From contig JADJJI010000011.1 of NCBI GenBank assembly GCA_016706565.1, forward strand, positions 1 to 64,000: a stretch of DNA of 64,000 nt, written 5' to 3'. The stretch's first letter is position 1. Each line of letters starts with the position of its first letter. Origin of the DNA: Piscinibacter sp. (GTDB lineage Bacteria; Pseudomonadota; Gammaproteobacteria; Burkholderiales; Burkholderiaceae_C). Both the position numbers and the translations under genes were made by a program. Under the pieces are notes generated by a model. The model did not search any database. It saw nothing but the letters and a program-made list of their open reading frames with translations, and was not told where the DNA came from. Below, one piece after another: positions 28,352 through 36,944 of the stretch.

Positions 28352-29265
28352 GGCTTCAGGGTCTCGATGTACTCGGTGCAACGCTCGACCAGTTCGGCCA
28401 GCACCGGCTCCAGTGCAGCGATGCGCGACTCGCGGCGCTTCTCGGCGGCGGCCAGCGCTGCCGGGTCCTTCGCCAGCACCGTCTCGTGGGCGTTGATCGA
28501 CTCGATCACATCGTTCAGCGCGAACGCTGCGCCCTGGAACACCTCGTCGAGCAGGAAGTCGGCGAGCTGCTTGAAGGCGCGCTGCGCCGCGTTGCCGAAA
28601 CGCCAGCGCACCTCCTCGTCGAGCTTGGCGAGTTGCGGGATGAAGGCCTCGGTGAACTCGTTGTAGCGGTCTTTCACCGCGATCAGGTGGGCCAGCGCCT
28701 CGGGCTGCACCAGCGTGGCCAGCGGCCAGGCGAGTGCCGCCTTCACCGCGAACAGCCGTACGCGATAGTCGACCAGTTGCGCCTCCAGGCCCTCGACGAA
28801 GCGGCGGTCGTGGTCGCCGCGCGGCTCGAAACGGTCGAGCCAGTCGCTGGCCCAGTGGAACAGCGTGTCGGCGATCGCCGCGCGTGCCGCGGCCATGCCG
28901 GCTTCGCCGCGTTCGGTGGCGCTGACGAACAGGCGCGAGGCGAGCTGCTTGTAGGGCTTGCGCAGCTTGGCGAAGTCGATGCCAGGCTCGAGCATCACCG
29001 GCAGCACGAAGACGCGATCCTTCTTGGCCTCGCGCTCCAGCGCCCAGGCCACCTCCTTGGCGACGTAGCGCTTGCCCACCGAGATCTTGCTGATCAGCGC
29101 GAGGAAGACATGGCTGTCCTCGATGGCCTCGATGATGGTCGGGTCGAGCTGCTGGCCACCGAGCAGTTCGCGCACGTCGACCCAGGCGTGGATGAAGGGC
29201 GGCAGCTTCGCGAGCTCCAGCGCGAGCGGCTTGTCTTCCCAGGCATGGCTGACGAACACGCGCAC
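28348..29265 (-). CDS. TIR-domain protein, possible NAD+-consuming effector
   Basis: 305 residues from a GTG placed 6 bases after GGGAGG. The N-terminal TIR domain spans about residues 1-115: VRVFVSHAWEDK (first strand), WVDVRELLGGQQL (BB-loop region), HVFLALISKISVGKRYVAKEVAWALE (Glu71 at the position of the catalytic Glu in NADase TIR domains) and VFVLPVML. The remaining roughly 190 residues are helical and match no family I know. Bacterial TIR proteins often act in anti-phage defence by degrading NAD+ or making signal molecules. Its only coupled partner is the exported aspartic protease gene, which is not a known defence partner. Confidence 0.72.
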   Translation of the reverse strand: MRVFVSHAWEDKPLALELAKLPPFIHAWVDVRELLGGQQLDPTIIEAIEDSHVFLALISKISVGKRYVAKEVAWALEREAKKDRVFVLPVMLEPGIDFAKLRKPYKQLASRLFVSATERGEAGMAAARAAIADTLFHWASDWLDRFEPRGDHDRRFVEGLEAQLVDYRVRLFAVKAALAWPLATLVQPEALAHLIAVKDRYNEFTEAFIPQLAKLDEEVRWRFGNAAQRAFKQLADFLLDEVFQGAAFALNDVIESINAHETVLAKDPAALAAAEKRRESRIAALEPVLAELVERCTEYIETLKP

Positions 29266-29386
29266 GTGGAACCTCCCGCATCGCAGTGGCGGTTCACTGT
29301 AAGGGAGTTGCATCGGCGCCGGAACCCCATGCATCCGCCACGGCAGGCACTGCGTAGCAGCCGGGAAGCCACTCCCTGCGGACCCC

Positions 29387-30292
29387 ATGAACCGAGCCTT
29401 TCGCCTGCGCAGCTTCGCGCTCCTGCTGATCGCCAGCTCGCCGGCGCTGGCCCACGACACCTGGTTCCAGCGCGAGGCCCAGGATGCGGCGGGCCGCTGG
29501 ACGCTGTGGCTGGGCACCGGCAACCAGTACCCGGTGCTGGAGACGCCGCTTGCCGTCGAGGCGCTGCAGCTTGCGGGTTGCCGCCAGGCCGACGAGGCCA
29601 CGCAAACGCTGCAGCCGCTGCGCGCGCTCGACCAGGCCCTGCAGTTGCGCACGCCGCCGGCTGCGGGCGGGCTGAGCTGCTGGGCACAGTCGCTGCCCTT
29701 CGAGCTCGAACTGCCGCCGGAGAAGATCACGCTCTACCTGAAGGAGATCAACGCCTCAGCGGCCGTGCAGGCGTCCTGGGCCGGGATGCGCGCGCGTGGC
29801 CTGCCCTGGAAGGAGCGTTATGCGAAGCACGCACGCATCGAGCTGACGGGCCCCCGCGCCAGGCGGGCCGCCGCGCCGGGGCTGGCGATGGACGCGGTGC
29901 CGCTGGGCGAGCCGGCCGGCTGGCGCCGCGGCGACACCGGGAGCTTCCAGTTGCTGCGCGACGGCCAGCCGCTGGCCGGCCTGGCCGTCGAGTTTCGCCA
30001 CGAACGCGCGCCCATGGGCTTCTGGCGCATCACCGACGCGCAGGGCCGCGTGCAGACCCGGCTGCCGCTGGCGGGCCGCTGGGTGCTGCGCGGCACCGAC
30101 CTGCGGCTCTCGAGCGAACGCCCCGACACCTGGGACAGCCGCTTCGTCACGCTGGCCTTCGACGTGGCGGATTCAGCGGTTCAGCCGGATCAGAACGCCA
30201 GCAGCTTGAGCTCGAACGCCCGCTCGGCGAACCACAGCGCCGCCAGCACCGCGATGGCCGCCGAGCCGCCGACGAACACGCCGCGCTGGTAG
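29387..30292 (+). CDS. Exported DUF4198-like protein
   Basis: 301 residues with a signal peptide ending SSPALA-HDTWF. The His-Asp-Thr-Trp start of the mature chain and the late segment RRGDTGSFQLLRDGQPLAGLAVEFRHE fit the DUF4198 group of periplasmic proteins linked to metal uptake (NikK-like), including a beta-sandwich GKPLAG-type motif. The last roughly 35 residues (from about DSAVQPDQN) are Ser/Ala-rich and are encoded antisense to the end of the convergent HupE/UreJ-like gene, so the real stop may have been lost recently. The neighbour is a membrane protein of a family also tied to nickel/cobalt. Confidence 0.68.
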   Translation: MNRAFRLRSFALLLIASSPALAHDTWFQREAQDAAGRWTLWLGTGNQYPVLETPLAVEALQLAGCRQADEATQTLQPLRALDQALQLRTPPAAGGLSCWAQSLPFELELPPEKITLYLKEINASAAVQASWAGMRARGLPWKERYAKHARIELTGPRARRAAAPGLAMDAVPLGEPAGWRRGDTGSFQLLRDGQPLAGLAVEFRHERAPMGFWRITDAQGRVQTRLPLAGRWVLRGTDLRLSSERPDTWDSRFVTLAFDVADSAVQPDQNASSLSSNARSANHSAASTAMAAEPPTNTPRW

Positions 30293-31326
30293 AAGCGCGT
30301 GTCGCGCAGCATGAAGGCCAGCGGCAGGAAAGCCGCCACGATGGCCAGCTGACCGAGTTCCACACCGACGTTGAAGCCGACCAGCGCCAGCGCCAGCGTG
30401 CCCTGCGGCAGGCCCAGGTCGGCCAGCACGCTGGCGAAGCCGAAACCGTGGATCAGGCCGAAAGCGAAGGCCATCGTCCAGCGCCGGCCGTGGAACAGCG
30501 GCCACAGGTTGTTCAGCGCCGCCAGCACCACCGACGCGGCGATGGCCGACTCGACCCAGCGCGAGGGCAGCGAGATCAGGCCCAGCGTGGCCAGCGACAG
30601 GGTGATCGAGTGCGCCAGCGTGAACGCGGTGACGATCTTCAGCACGTCGACGAAGGCATCGCGGAAATTCTCCGCCGGCTGCCAGCGCGCGGCCCGCCAG
30701 GCCAGTACCGCCGGCAGCAGCAGCGAGAGCAGGAACAGGATGTGGTCGTAGCCGATCCAGATGTGCCACACGCCTTCGCGGGCGTAGTCGATGAACTGGC
30801 CGAAGCGGCTGGGCTGCGCGAGGTCGAAGGCTTGCGTCGGCGCGTTCGGGCCGAGCACGGCCGCGCGCGACTGTCCCTGCGCCTCCAGGCGCAGCAAGCC
30901 GCGATGCTGCGGGTCGATATCGGCGAACAGCCGATAGGTCAGCCGCAACTGCGCCGGGGCACTCGGGCAGTTCAGCTGCAGCGGGATGACGGTGTAGGCG
31001 CCGTCGGTGTGCTGGTCGATCAGTTGTTCGCCGGCGCGCAGCACGCAGGGCTGGCCGTCGCCCTCGACGGCCAGGCGCGCAAGCGCATAGGCGGCGATGT
31101 CTGCATGGTGCGAGCGCACCTCGCCCCAGGTGATCTCGCCGTTGCCGTCGGCGTCCAGGCCGATGGCGAAGTCGAGGTCGCGCAGCGCGATGTCCCACTG
31201 GCCGGTGAGGGCGGTGGCCGTCTGCGTGATGCTCAGGTAGCTGTCGGAAGGCTTGTGCGCCAGCGCGGGCGCAGCGAGCCAGATCGACGCGGCGCACCAG
31301 GCCAGCCAGCGAAGGGCGAGGTTCAT
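30190..31326 (-). CDS. HupE/UreJ-like integral membrane protein
   Basis: 378 residues with a signal peptide (to APALA) and mature start HKPSDSYLSI. An EF-hand-like acidic loop (DADGNGEITW) lies at about residues 54-63. A long periplasmic domain is followed by six or seven membrane segments from about residue 190, including HIWIGYDHILFLLSLLLPAV and LIHGFGFASVLADLGL, which carry the His/Asp positions typical of the HupE/UreJ family. Family members are predicted Ni/Co carriers. The start overlaps the stop of the upstream TPR gene; the 3' end overlaps the convergent DUF4198-like frame by about 100 bases. Confidence 0.8.
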   Translation of the reverse strand: MNLALRWLAWCAASIWLAAPALAHKPSDSYLSITQTATALTGQWDIALRDLDFAIGLDADGNGEITWGEVRSHHADIAAYALARLAVEGDGQPCVLRAGEQLIDQHTDGAYTVIPLQLNCPSAPAQLRLTYRLFADIDPQHRGLLRLEAQGQSRAAVLGPNAPTQAFDLAQPSRFGQFIDYAREGVWHIWIGYDHILFLLSLLLPAVLAWRAARWQPAENFRDAFVDVLKIVTAFTLAHSITLSLATLGLISLPSRWVESAIAASVVLAALNNLWPLFHGRRWTMAFAFGLIHGFGFASVLADLGLPQGTLALALVGFNVGVELGQLAIVAAFLPLAFMLRDTRFYQRGVFVGGSAAIAVLAALWFAERAFELKLLAF

Positions 31327-32501
31327 GACTTGCCCTTCAGCTGAGCGGCCAGCTGGCGCAGCACGACGCTCTCGGCGCCGGTCTCGTCGAGCCAGCGCAG
31401 CACCGGTTCGGCGGCGGCAGGTTCGCGCGCGGCGACGGCGGCCTCGAGCAGCACGCGGGCATCGGCCGGCTCGCGCTGCAGCGCGTAGTTCGCGCTGGCC
31501 AGCGGCAGGGCGCGCTTCGGCTGCCCCAGAACGGCCAGCGCGAAGCGAGCCTCCTCCTTCTGGTGCAGTGCGTCGCCACGCAGCCGGGCCGCGTCGAAGC
31601 GGGCGCCCAGCGCATCGGCCCAGGCTGCCGCCTGCGGCGCACCGGTCACCTTGCCGGCAATGGCCAGGCGCAGCAGCAGCAGGTCGGAGCGTTCCTTGTC
31701 CTTCAGCAGCGCCAGCACCTCCGGCGCGCGGCCGCGGTCGAGCAGGAAGTCGGCGTAGGCCGACAGCAGATAGACGTCGGGCAGGCCCAGCGCCAGCGCA
31801 GCGCGGAACGCCGCCTCGGCTTCGGCGAAACGGCCGCGCCGCTCCTCGATCTCGGCCAGCCGCGTCAGCGACCACAGGCGTTGCTCGGGGCTGGCTGCGG
31901 CATCCGAAAGCAGTGCGGCGCGCAGGCTGTCGGCCGCCGTGGCGGCTCGGCCGGTGAGCGAATCCAACTGCGCTCGGCAGCCGGCGCCGATCAGCGTCTC
32001 GGCCAGGGCTGCCAACTGCTCGCAGGCTTCACGCGCTTGCGGGTACTTCGCCTGCACCAGCCGGATGGCCACCTGCCAGGCCCAGGCTTCGCCGTCGCCG
32101 GGATCGTGCCGCACCGCCGCAGACAGGTCGGCCAGCGCGGCGTCGAACTCGTGGCCGAACTGCCGCAGCACGGCGCGCATCACGCGCACCTCGGCCGGAG
32201 GTTCGGGTTTGTCCCACCATGGCGCCAGAGCCGCCTGCGCGTAACCGACGTAACGAGGGTCGCCTTCGGCCGCCGAGGCCTCGAAGTAGCGGCGGGCCAG
32301 AGTCACGGCAGCGGCCGCATCGGCGGGCTGTGCACGCCAACGGTCGCGAAGTTCGCGCAATTCGCGCTGGCGTGGGTCGGCGGCGCCGGCCGGCAGGCGC
32401 TCCAGCACCTGCTGGTCGGAGCTGGGGGTGAAGGGGGCCGCCTGGGCGGCGCCGCCCAGGGACGAGGCGGCAAGGAGAAAAGCGGAAAGGACTCGGCGCA
32501 C
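31323..32501 (-). CDS. Exported tetratricopeptide-repeat protein
   Basis: About 392 residues if the GTG at 32501 is used; this gives a signal peptide VRRVLSAFLLAASSLGGAAQA. TPR-like helices run through the mature part, for example FDAALADLSAAVRHDPGDGEAWAW and EERRGRFAEAEAAFRAALALGLPDVYLLSAYADFLLD. The frame is open farther upstream without a clear signal peptide, so the start is tentative. Its stop overlaps the ATG of the HupE/UreJ-like gene, which implies a shared transcript and perhaps a periplasmic chaperone or scaffold role for that membrane protein. Confidence 0.75.
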   Translation of the reverse strand: MRRVLSAFLLAASSLGGAAQAAPFTPSSDQQVLERLPAGAADPRQRELRELRDRWRAQPADAAAAVTLARRYFEASAAEGDPRYVGYAQAALAPWWDKPEPPAEVRVMRAVLRQFGHEFDAALADLSAAVRHDPGDGEAWAWQVAIRLVQAKYPQAREACEQLAALAETLIGAGCRAQLDSLTGRAATAADSLRAALLSDAAASPEQRLWSLTRLAEIEERRGRFAEAEAAFRAALALGLPDVYLLSAYADFLLDRGRAPEVLALLKDKERSDLLLLRLAIAGKVTGAPQAAAWADALGARFDAARLRGDALHQKEEARFALAVLGQPKRALPLASANYALQREPADARVLLEAAVAAREPAAAEPVLRWLDETGAESVVLRQLAAQLKGKS

Positions 32502-32718
32502 CGGAAGAACCGTCAGTGAAGCGCAACAGTATGCGGCCAAGCTGATCTCCGTCAGGGCCGCCCCGTCACAATCCGCGCCGGCCTGCGTCAACCGATGGCG
32601 GGCCATCGCGTTTCGGATAGTCCAGGGTCGAATCGGACCCCGGAGCCGGGCGCGATGCGGCGAACCGGCCAGCCCTCTCGCTGCACAACGTTTCACTCCA
32701 ACCGATAAAGAGCTTTTT

Positions 32719-32913
32719 ATGACCAAGACCCTGTCCACCCTGATCGTCGCCATGTTCGCTGCCGTGGCCTTCAACGCCCAGGCTGCTTCGCACGCTGCCG
32801 CCGCGCCGATGAAGGCGAGCGAGCCGGCCGCCAAGGCCAGCGCTGCCAAGAAGGCCACCGCCAAGGAAACCGCGAAGAAGGCCGTCAAGAAGGCTGAAGA
32901 AGCGAAGAAGTAA
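32719..32913 (+). CDS. Small exported Lys/Ala-rich protein
   Basis: 64 residues. It has a signal-peptide-like N-terminus (MTKTLSTLIVAMFAAVAFNAQAA) and a mature part made almost only of Ala, Lys, Glu and Thr, a likely amphipathic or coiled helix similar in composition to H1-like histone tails. A 217-base upstream space separates it from the divergent TPR gene, and a strong terminator follows, so it is a single-gene transcript. Proteins of this kind recur in Burkholderiales; the role is unknown. Confidence 0.72.
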   Translation: MTKTLSTLIVAMFAAVAFNAQAASHAAAAPMKASEPAAKASAAKKATAKETAKKAVKKAEEAKK

Positions 32914-32930
32914 TTCTTCCTTCTACGTGA

Positions 32931-32963
32931 AGCGGGCCGCGCTGGATGCGCGGCCCGCTTTCA
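32931..32963. terminator. Rho-independent terminator
   Basis: AGCGGGCCGCG and CGCGGCCCGCT form an 11-bp GC-rich stem around CTGGATG, followed by TTCATT. It lies between the small Lys/Ala protein gene and the convergent end of gguB and can serve both directions. Confidence 0.85.
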
Positions 32964-32974
32964 TTGGGGGGCGG

Positions 32975-34168
32975 CTACTTCTTCTTGTTGTAGACGTCCA
33001 CGCACACCGCGGCGAGCAGCACCAGGCCCTTGATGACCTGCTGGTAGTCGATGCCGATGCCCAGGATGGACATGCCGTTGTTCATCACGCCCATCACGAA
33101 GGCGCCGATCACCGCGCCCATCACCTTGCCCACGCCACCCGAGGCCGACGCGCCGCCGATGAAGCAGGCGGCGATCACGTCGAGCTCGAAGCCCAGGCCC
33201 GCCTTCGGCGTCGCGGTGTTCAGCCGCGCGGCGAACACCAGACCGGCCAGTGCCGCCAGCACGCCCATGTTGACGAAGGTGTAGAAGGCCAGCCGCTCGG
33301 TGCGGATGCCCGACAGGCGCGCCGCCTTCTCGTTGCCGCCCAGTGCGTAGATGCGACGGCCGATCGTCGTGCGGCTGGTGACGAAGTCGTAGGCCACCAT
33401 CAGCACGAACATGATGATCAGCACGTTGGGCAGACCCTTGTAGGTGGCCAGCAGCCAGCTCAGCGCCACCAGGATCATGCCGAACACCGCGTTGCGGCTG
33501 GCGAAGAGCACCATGGGCTCGGTCTCCATGCCGTGCAGTTGCTGGTTGCCGCGCACGCGCCAGGCCATCACCACCATCGTCAGCACCACCAGCACGCCCA
33601 GCAGCAGCGAGGTCAGTCGCAGATCGGTGCCGCCGAACACATCGGGGATGAAGCCCGAGCTGAGCTTCTGGAAGGTCTCCGGGAAGGGGCCGACCGATTG
33701 GCCGTTGAGCAGCGCCAGCGCCAGGCCCTTGAACACCAGCATGCCGGCCAGCGTGACGATGAACGAGGGGATGTGGAAGTAGGCGACGAACCAGCCCTGC
33801 GCGGCGCCGATCAGCGCGCCGACGACGAGGCAGACGATGGTCGCCGGCACGAAGTGCCATTCGTAGTTGACCATCAGCACCGCCGCCAGCGCGCCGACGA
33901 AGCCGCACACCGAGCCGACCGACAGGTCGATGTGGCCGGCCACGATGACCAGCAGCATGCCCAGCGCCATGATGATGATGTAGCTGTTCTGCAGCACCAG
34001 GTTGGTCAGGTTCAGCGGCTGCAGCAGCGTGCCGTCGGTCATCACCTGGAAGAAGACCATGATGGCCACCAGCGACAGCAGCATGCCGTACTCGCGCAGG
34101 TTCTGCTTCAGGAAGTGGCCGGTGCGCGTACCGGCCGCGCCCGAGGTGTTGTCGATCGTCTGTTCCAT
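32975..34168 (-). CDS. gguB: Multiple-sugar ABC transporter permease GguB
   Basis: 397 residues with about ten membrane segments. Family landmarks are VIVAGHIDLSVGSVCGFVGALAAVLM, FHIPSFIVTLAGMLVFKGLALALLNGQSVGP, GRRIYALGGNEKAARLSGIRTER and the late ELDVIAACFIGGASASGGVGKVMGAVIGAFVMG. Length and these motifs match GguB/XylH of ChvE-GguAB systems that import arabinose, xylose, galactose and glucose. A good ribosome-binding site (GAGAGGA) precedes the ATG, 9 bases after gguA. Confidence 0.94.
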   Translation of the reverse strand: MEQTIDNTSGAAGTRTGHFLKQNLREYGMLLSLVAIMVFFQVMTDGTLLQPLNLTNLVLQNSYIIIMALGMLLVIVAGHIDLSVGSVCGFVGALAAVLMVNYEWHFVPATIVCLVVGALIGAAQGWFVAYFHIPSFIVTLAGMLVFKGLALALLNGQSVGPFPETFQKLSSGFIPDVFGGTDLRLTSLLLGVLVVLTMVVMAWRVRGNQQLHGMETEPMVLFASRNAVFGMILVALSWLLATYKGLPNVLIIMFVLMVAYDFVTSRTTIGRRIYALGGNEKAARLSGIRTERLAFYTFVNMGVLAALAGLVFAARLNTATPKAGLGFELDVIAACFIGGASASGGVGKVMGAVIGAFVMGVMNNGMSILGIGIDYQQVIKGLVLLAAVCVDVYNKKK

Positions 34169-34177
34169 GCGTTCCTC

Positions 34178-35719
34178 TCAGGTCCCGGCTTTGACGATGG
34201 CGCGCATGATCTTCTCCTGCGAGGCCTCGCCGGCATCGAACTCGGCGACGAACTCGCCCTCGTTCATCACGTGGATGCGGTCGCACATGCCCAGCAGCTC
34301 GGGCATCTCCGACGAGATCATCAGGATGCTGCGGCCCTCTTCGGCCAGGCGGGCGATCAGCGTGTAGATCTCGAACTTGGCGCCCACGTCGATGCCGCGC
34401 GTGGGCTCGTCGAGGATGAGCAGCGTCGGGTCGGCGAACAGCCACTTGGCCAGCACCACCTTCTGCTGGTTGCCGCCGGACAGGTTGACCACCGGCTGGT
34501 GCACGCCGGCGCAGCGCGTGGCCAGTCGCTGGCGGTAGTCGTTGGCGACGGCGAACTCGCGGCCTTCGTCGATCACGCCGTGGCGCGACACACCGTCCAG
34601 GTGCGCCAGCGTGGTGTTGTGCGCGATGCTGTCGTCGAGCACCAGGCCGAGCGACTTGCGGTCCTCGGTGACGTAGGCGATGCCGTGGGCCACTGCCTTG
34701 CCCACCGTGCTGGTGTCGATGTCCCGGCCATGCATGCGCACCGTGCCGCTGATGCGGCGGCCGTAGGTGCGGCCGAACACGCTCATCGCCAGCTCGGTGC
34801 GGCCCGCGCCCATCAGGCCGGCTATGCCGACGATCTCGCCCTTGCGCACCGTCAGGTTCACGCCCTTGACCACCTCGCGCTCGGTGTGGATCGGGTGGAA
34901 CACGCGCCAGTCGCGCAGCTCGAACACCGTCTCGCCGATCTTCGGCGTGCGCTTCGGGTAGCGGTCGGCCATCTCGCGGCCGACCATGGCGCGGATGATC
35001 AGGTCTTCGCTGGCCGGGCCGTTGACATCACGGTCGCGGCAGTCGATGGTGGTGATGGTCGAGCCGTCGCGCAGCACGGTGATCGCGTCGGCCACCTTGG
35101 CGATCTCGTTCAACTTGTGCGAGATGAGGATGCAGGCGATGCCGTGCGACTTCAGCTCGAGCAGCAGCTCGAGCAGCGCGTCGCTGTCGCTCTCGTTCAG
35201 GCTGGCGGTCGGCTCGTCGAGGATCAGCAGCTTCACCTCCTTCGACAGCGCCTTGGCGATCTCCACCAGCTGCTGCTTGCCCACGCCGATGTCGGTGATC
35301 AGCGTGGCCGGCGATTCCTTCAGGCCGACCTTGGCGAGCAGCTCGCGTGTCTTGCGGTGTGCGAGCGTCCAGTCGATGACGCCGTGCTTCGCCTGCTCGT
35401 TGCCGAGGAAGATGTTCTCGGCGATCGACAGCAACGGCACCAGCGCCAGCTCCTGGTGGATGATGATGATGCCCAGTTGCTCGCTGTCGTGGATGCCAGA
35501 GAAGCGCCGCTCCTGGCCGAGGTAGCGGATCTCGCCGCCGTACTCCGGATGCGGGTAGACGCCCGACAGCACCTTCATCAGCGTGGACTTGCCGGCGCCG
35601 TTCTCGCCGACCACGGCGTGGATCTCGCCGGCGCGCACGCTCAGGTTCACGTTCTCCAGCGCGGTCACGCCGTGAAAGCGCTTCGTGATGCCGCGCATGT
35701 CGAGGATCGCGTCGTCCAC
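34178..35719 (-). CDS. gguA: Multiple-sugar ABC transporter ATP-binding protein GguA
   Basis: 513 residues from a GTG with AAGGAG upstream. Two fused ATPase halves: the first has Walker A GENGAGKST (about residue 37) and Walker B LLILDEPTASLNE; the second has a degenerate Walker A (GLMGAGRTEL), signature LSGGNQQKVVLAKWL and Walker B LLILDEPTRGIDVGAKFEIY. This two-domain form is typical of carbohydrate CUT2-class importers. The HPEYGGEIRYLGQERRF insert is characteristic of GguA/MmsA. It follows chvE after a terminator-like hairpin and precedes gguB. Confidence 0.95.
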   Translation of the reverse strand: MDDAILDMRGITKRFHGVTALENVNLSVRAGEIHAVVGENGAGKSTLMKVLSGVYPHPEYGGEIRYLGQERRFSGIHDSEQLGIIIIHQELALVPLLSIAENIFLGNEQAKHGVIDWTLAHRKTRELLAKVGLKESPATLITDIGVGKQQLVEIAKALSKEVKLLILDEPTASLNESDSDALLELLLELKSHGIACILISHKLNEIAKVADAITVLRDGSTITTIDCRDRDVNGPASEDLIIRAMVGREMADRYPKRTPKIGETVFELRDWRVFHPIHTEREVVKGVNLTVRKGEIVGIAGLMGAGRTELAMSVFGRTYGRRISGTVRMHGRDIDTSTVGKAVAHGIAYVTEDRKSLGLVLDDSIAHNTTLAHLDGVSRHGVIDEGREFAVANDYRQRLATRCAGVHQPVVNLSGGNQQKVVLAKWLFADPTLLILDEPTRGIDVGAKFEIYTLIARLAEEGRSILMISSEMPELLGMCDRIHVMNEGEFVAEFDAGEASQEKIMRAIVKAGT

Positions 35720-35751
35720 CTTGTCTCCTTGTTGGCGCGGATGGTGCACGC

Positions 35752-35785
35752 AAAAAAGGTCCCGCGAAAGCGGGACCTTCTCCAG
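35752..35785 (-). terminator. Intra-operon terminator/attenuator between chvE and gguA
   Basis: On the minus strand GGTCCCGC-TTTC-GCGGGACC forms a perfect 8-bp stem with a 4-base loop, followed directly by a run of six T. It would stop most transcripts after chvE and let fewer continue into gguAB, giving more binding protein than membrane complex. Confidence 0.85.
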
Positions 35786-35799
35786 GGTGCCGGTCCGCC

Positions 35800-36864
35800 C
35801 TACTTGACCTGGCTTTCCTTGTAGTAGCCGCTGTCGATGAGCACCTTCTTCCAGTTCGACGCGTCCACCGCCACCGGCTTGAGCAGGTAGCTGGGCACCA
35901 CCTTCACGCCGTTGTTGTAGGTCTTGGTGTCGTTGATCTCCGGCTGCTTGCCGGCGAGCACGGCGTCGACCAGGTTGGCGGTGACCTTGGCGAGGTCGCG
36001 CGTGTCCTTGAACACGGTGGAGTACTGCTCGCCCTTGAGCATGGACTTGACCGAGGGGATCTCGGCGTCCTGGCCGCTGACGATCGGGCAGGGCTGCGCC
36101 GCCGTGCAGTAGCCCACGCCCTTGAGCGACGACAGGATGCCGATGCTCAGGCCGTCGTACGGCGACAGCACCGCGTGCACCTTCTCCTTGCCGTAGAAGG
36201 CCGACAGCAGGTTGTCCATGCGTGCCTGCGCGACGGCGCCGTCCCAGCGCAGCGTGCCGACCTTGTCCATGCCCATCTGCTTGCTGCGCACGACCAGCTT
36301 GCCGCTGTCGATGTAGGGCTTGAGCACCGACATCGCGCCGTCGTAGAAGAAGAAGGCGTTGTTGTCGTCGGGCGAGCCGCCGAACAGCTCGATGTTGAAC
36401 GGGCCCTTGCCGGCCTTCAGGCCGAGCTTGTCGACGATCGAGCCGGCCTGCAGCACGCCGACCTGGAAGTTGTCGAAGGTGGTGTAGTAGTCGACGTTCT
36501 TCGAGCCGCGGATCAGTCGGTCGTAGGCAATGACCTTGACGCCCTTGTCAGCGGCCTTCTGCAGCGCGCCCGACAGCGTGGTGCCGTCGATGGCCGCGAT
36601 CACCAGGACCTTGACGCCCTTGGTGATCATGTTCTCGACCTGCGCGAGCTGGTTCGGGATGTCGTCGTCGGCGTACTGGAGGTCGGTCTTGTAGCCCTTC
36701 TCCTTGAACACCTTGACCATGTTGTCGCCGTCGGCGATCCAGCGGGCCGAGGACTTGGTGGGCATCGAGATGCCCACGGCGCCCTTGTCCTGCGCGGCGG
36801 CCGGGGCCATCCACGCGGCGGTGGCCAGGCCCACGGTGGCCAGCAGCGTCTTCATCAGTTTCAT
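35800..36864 (-). CDS. chvE: Periplasmic multiple-sugar-binding protein ChvE
   Basis: 354 residues. A Sec signal peptide ends at APAAA-QDK; the mature protein starts [23 protein letters not shown], the distinctive ChvE opening. Sugar-binding landmarks include [42 protein letters not shown] and [12 protein letters not shown]. It binds monosaccharides (in Agrobacterium arabinose, galactose, xylose, glucose) and hands them to GguAB; ChvE in plant-associated bacteria also serves as a sensor partner. It has a good ribosome-binding site (CAGGAG), and 80 bases separate it from the epimerase gene upstream. Confidence 0.95.
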   Translation of the reverse strand: MKLMKTLLATVGLATAAWMAPAAAQDKGAVGISMPTKSSARWIADGDNMVKVFKEKGYKTDLQYADDDIPNQLAQVENMITKGVKVLVIAAIDGTTLSGALQKAADKGVKVIAYDRLIRGSKNVDYYTTFDNFQVGVLQAGSIVDKLGLKAGKGPFNIELFGGSPDDNNAFFFYDGAMSVLKPYIDSGKLVVRSKQMGMDKVGTLRWDGAVAQARMDNLLSAFYGKEKVHAVLSPYDGLSIGILSSLKGVGYCTAAQPCPIVSGQDAEIPSVKSMLKGEQYSTVFKDTRDLAKVTANLVDAVLAGKQPEINDTKTYNNGVKVVPSYLLKPVAVDASNWKKVLIDSGYYKESQVK

Positions 36865-36944
36865 GCGGAGTCTCCTGTTGTTCGTTCGAGTGTTGTCGTC
36901 ATGGATCGATCGCCGTACCGCTCGAACCGGCACGGCCACCAGGG

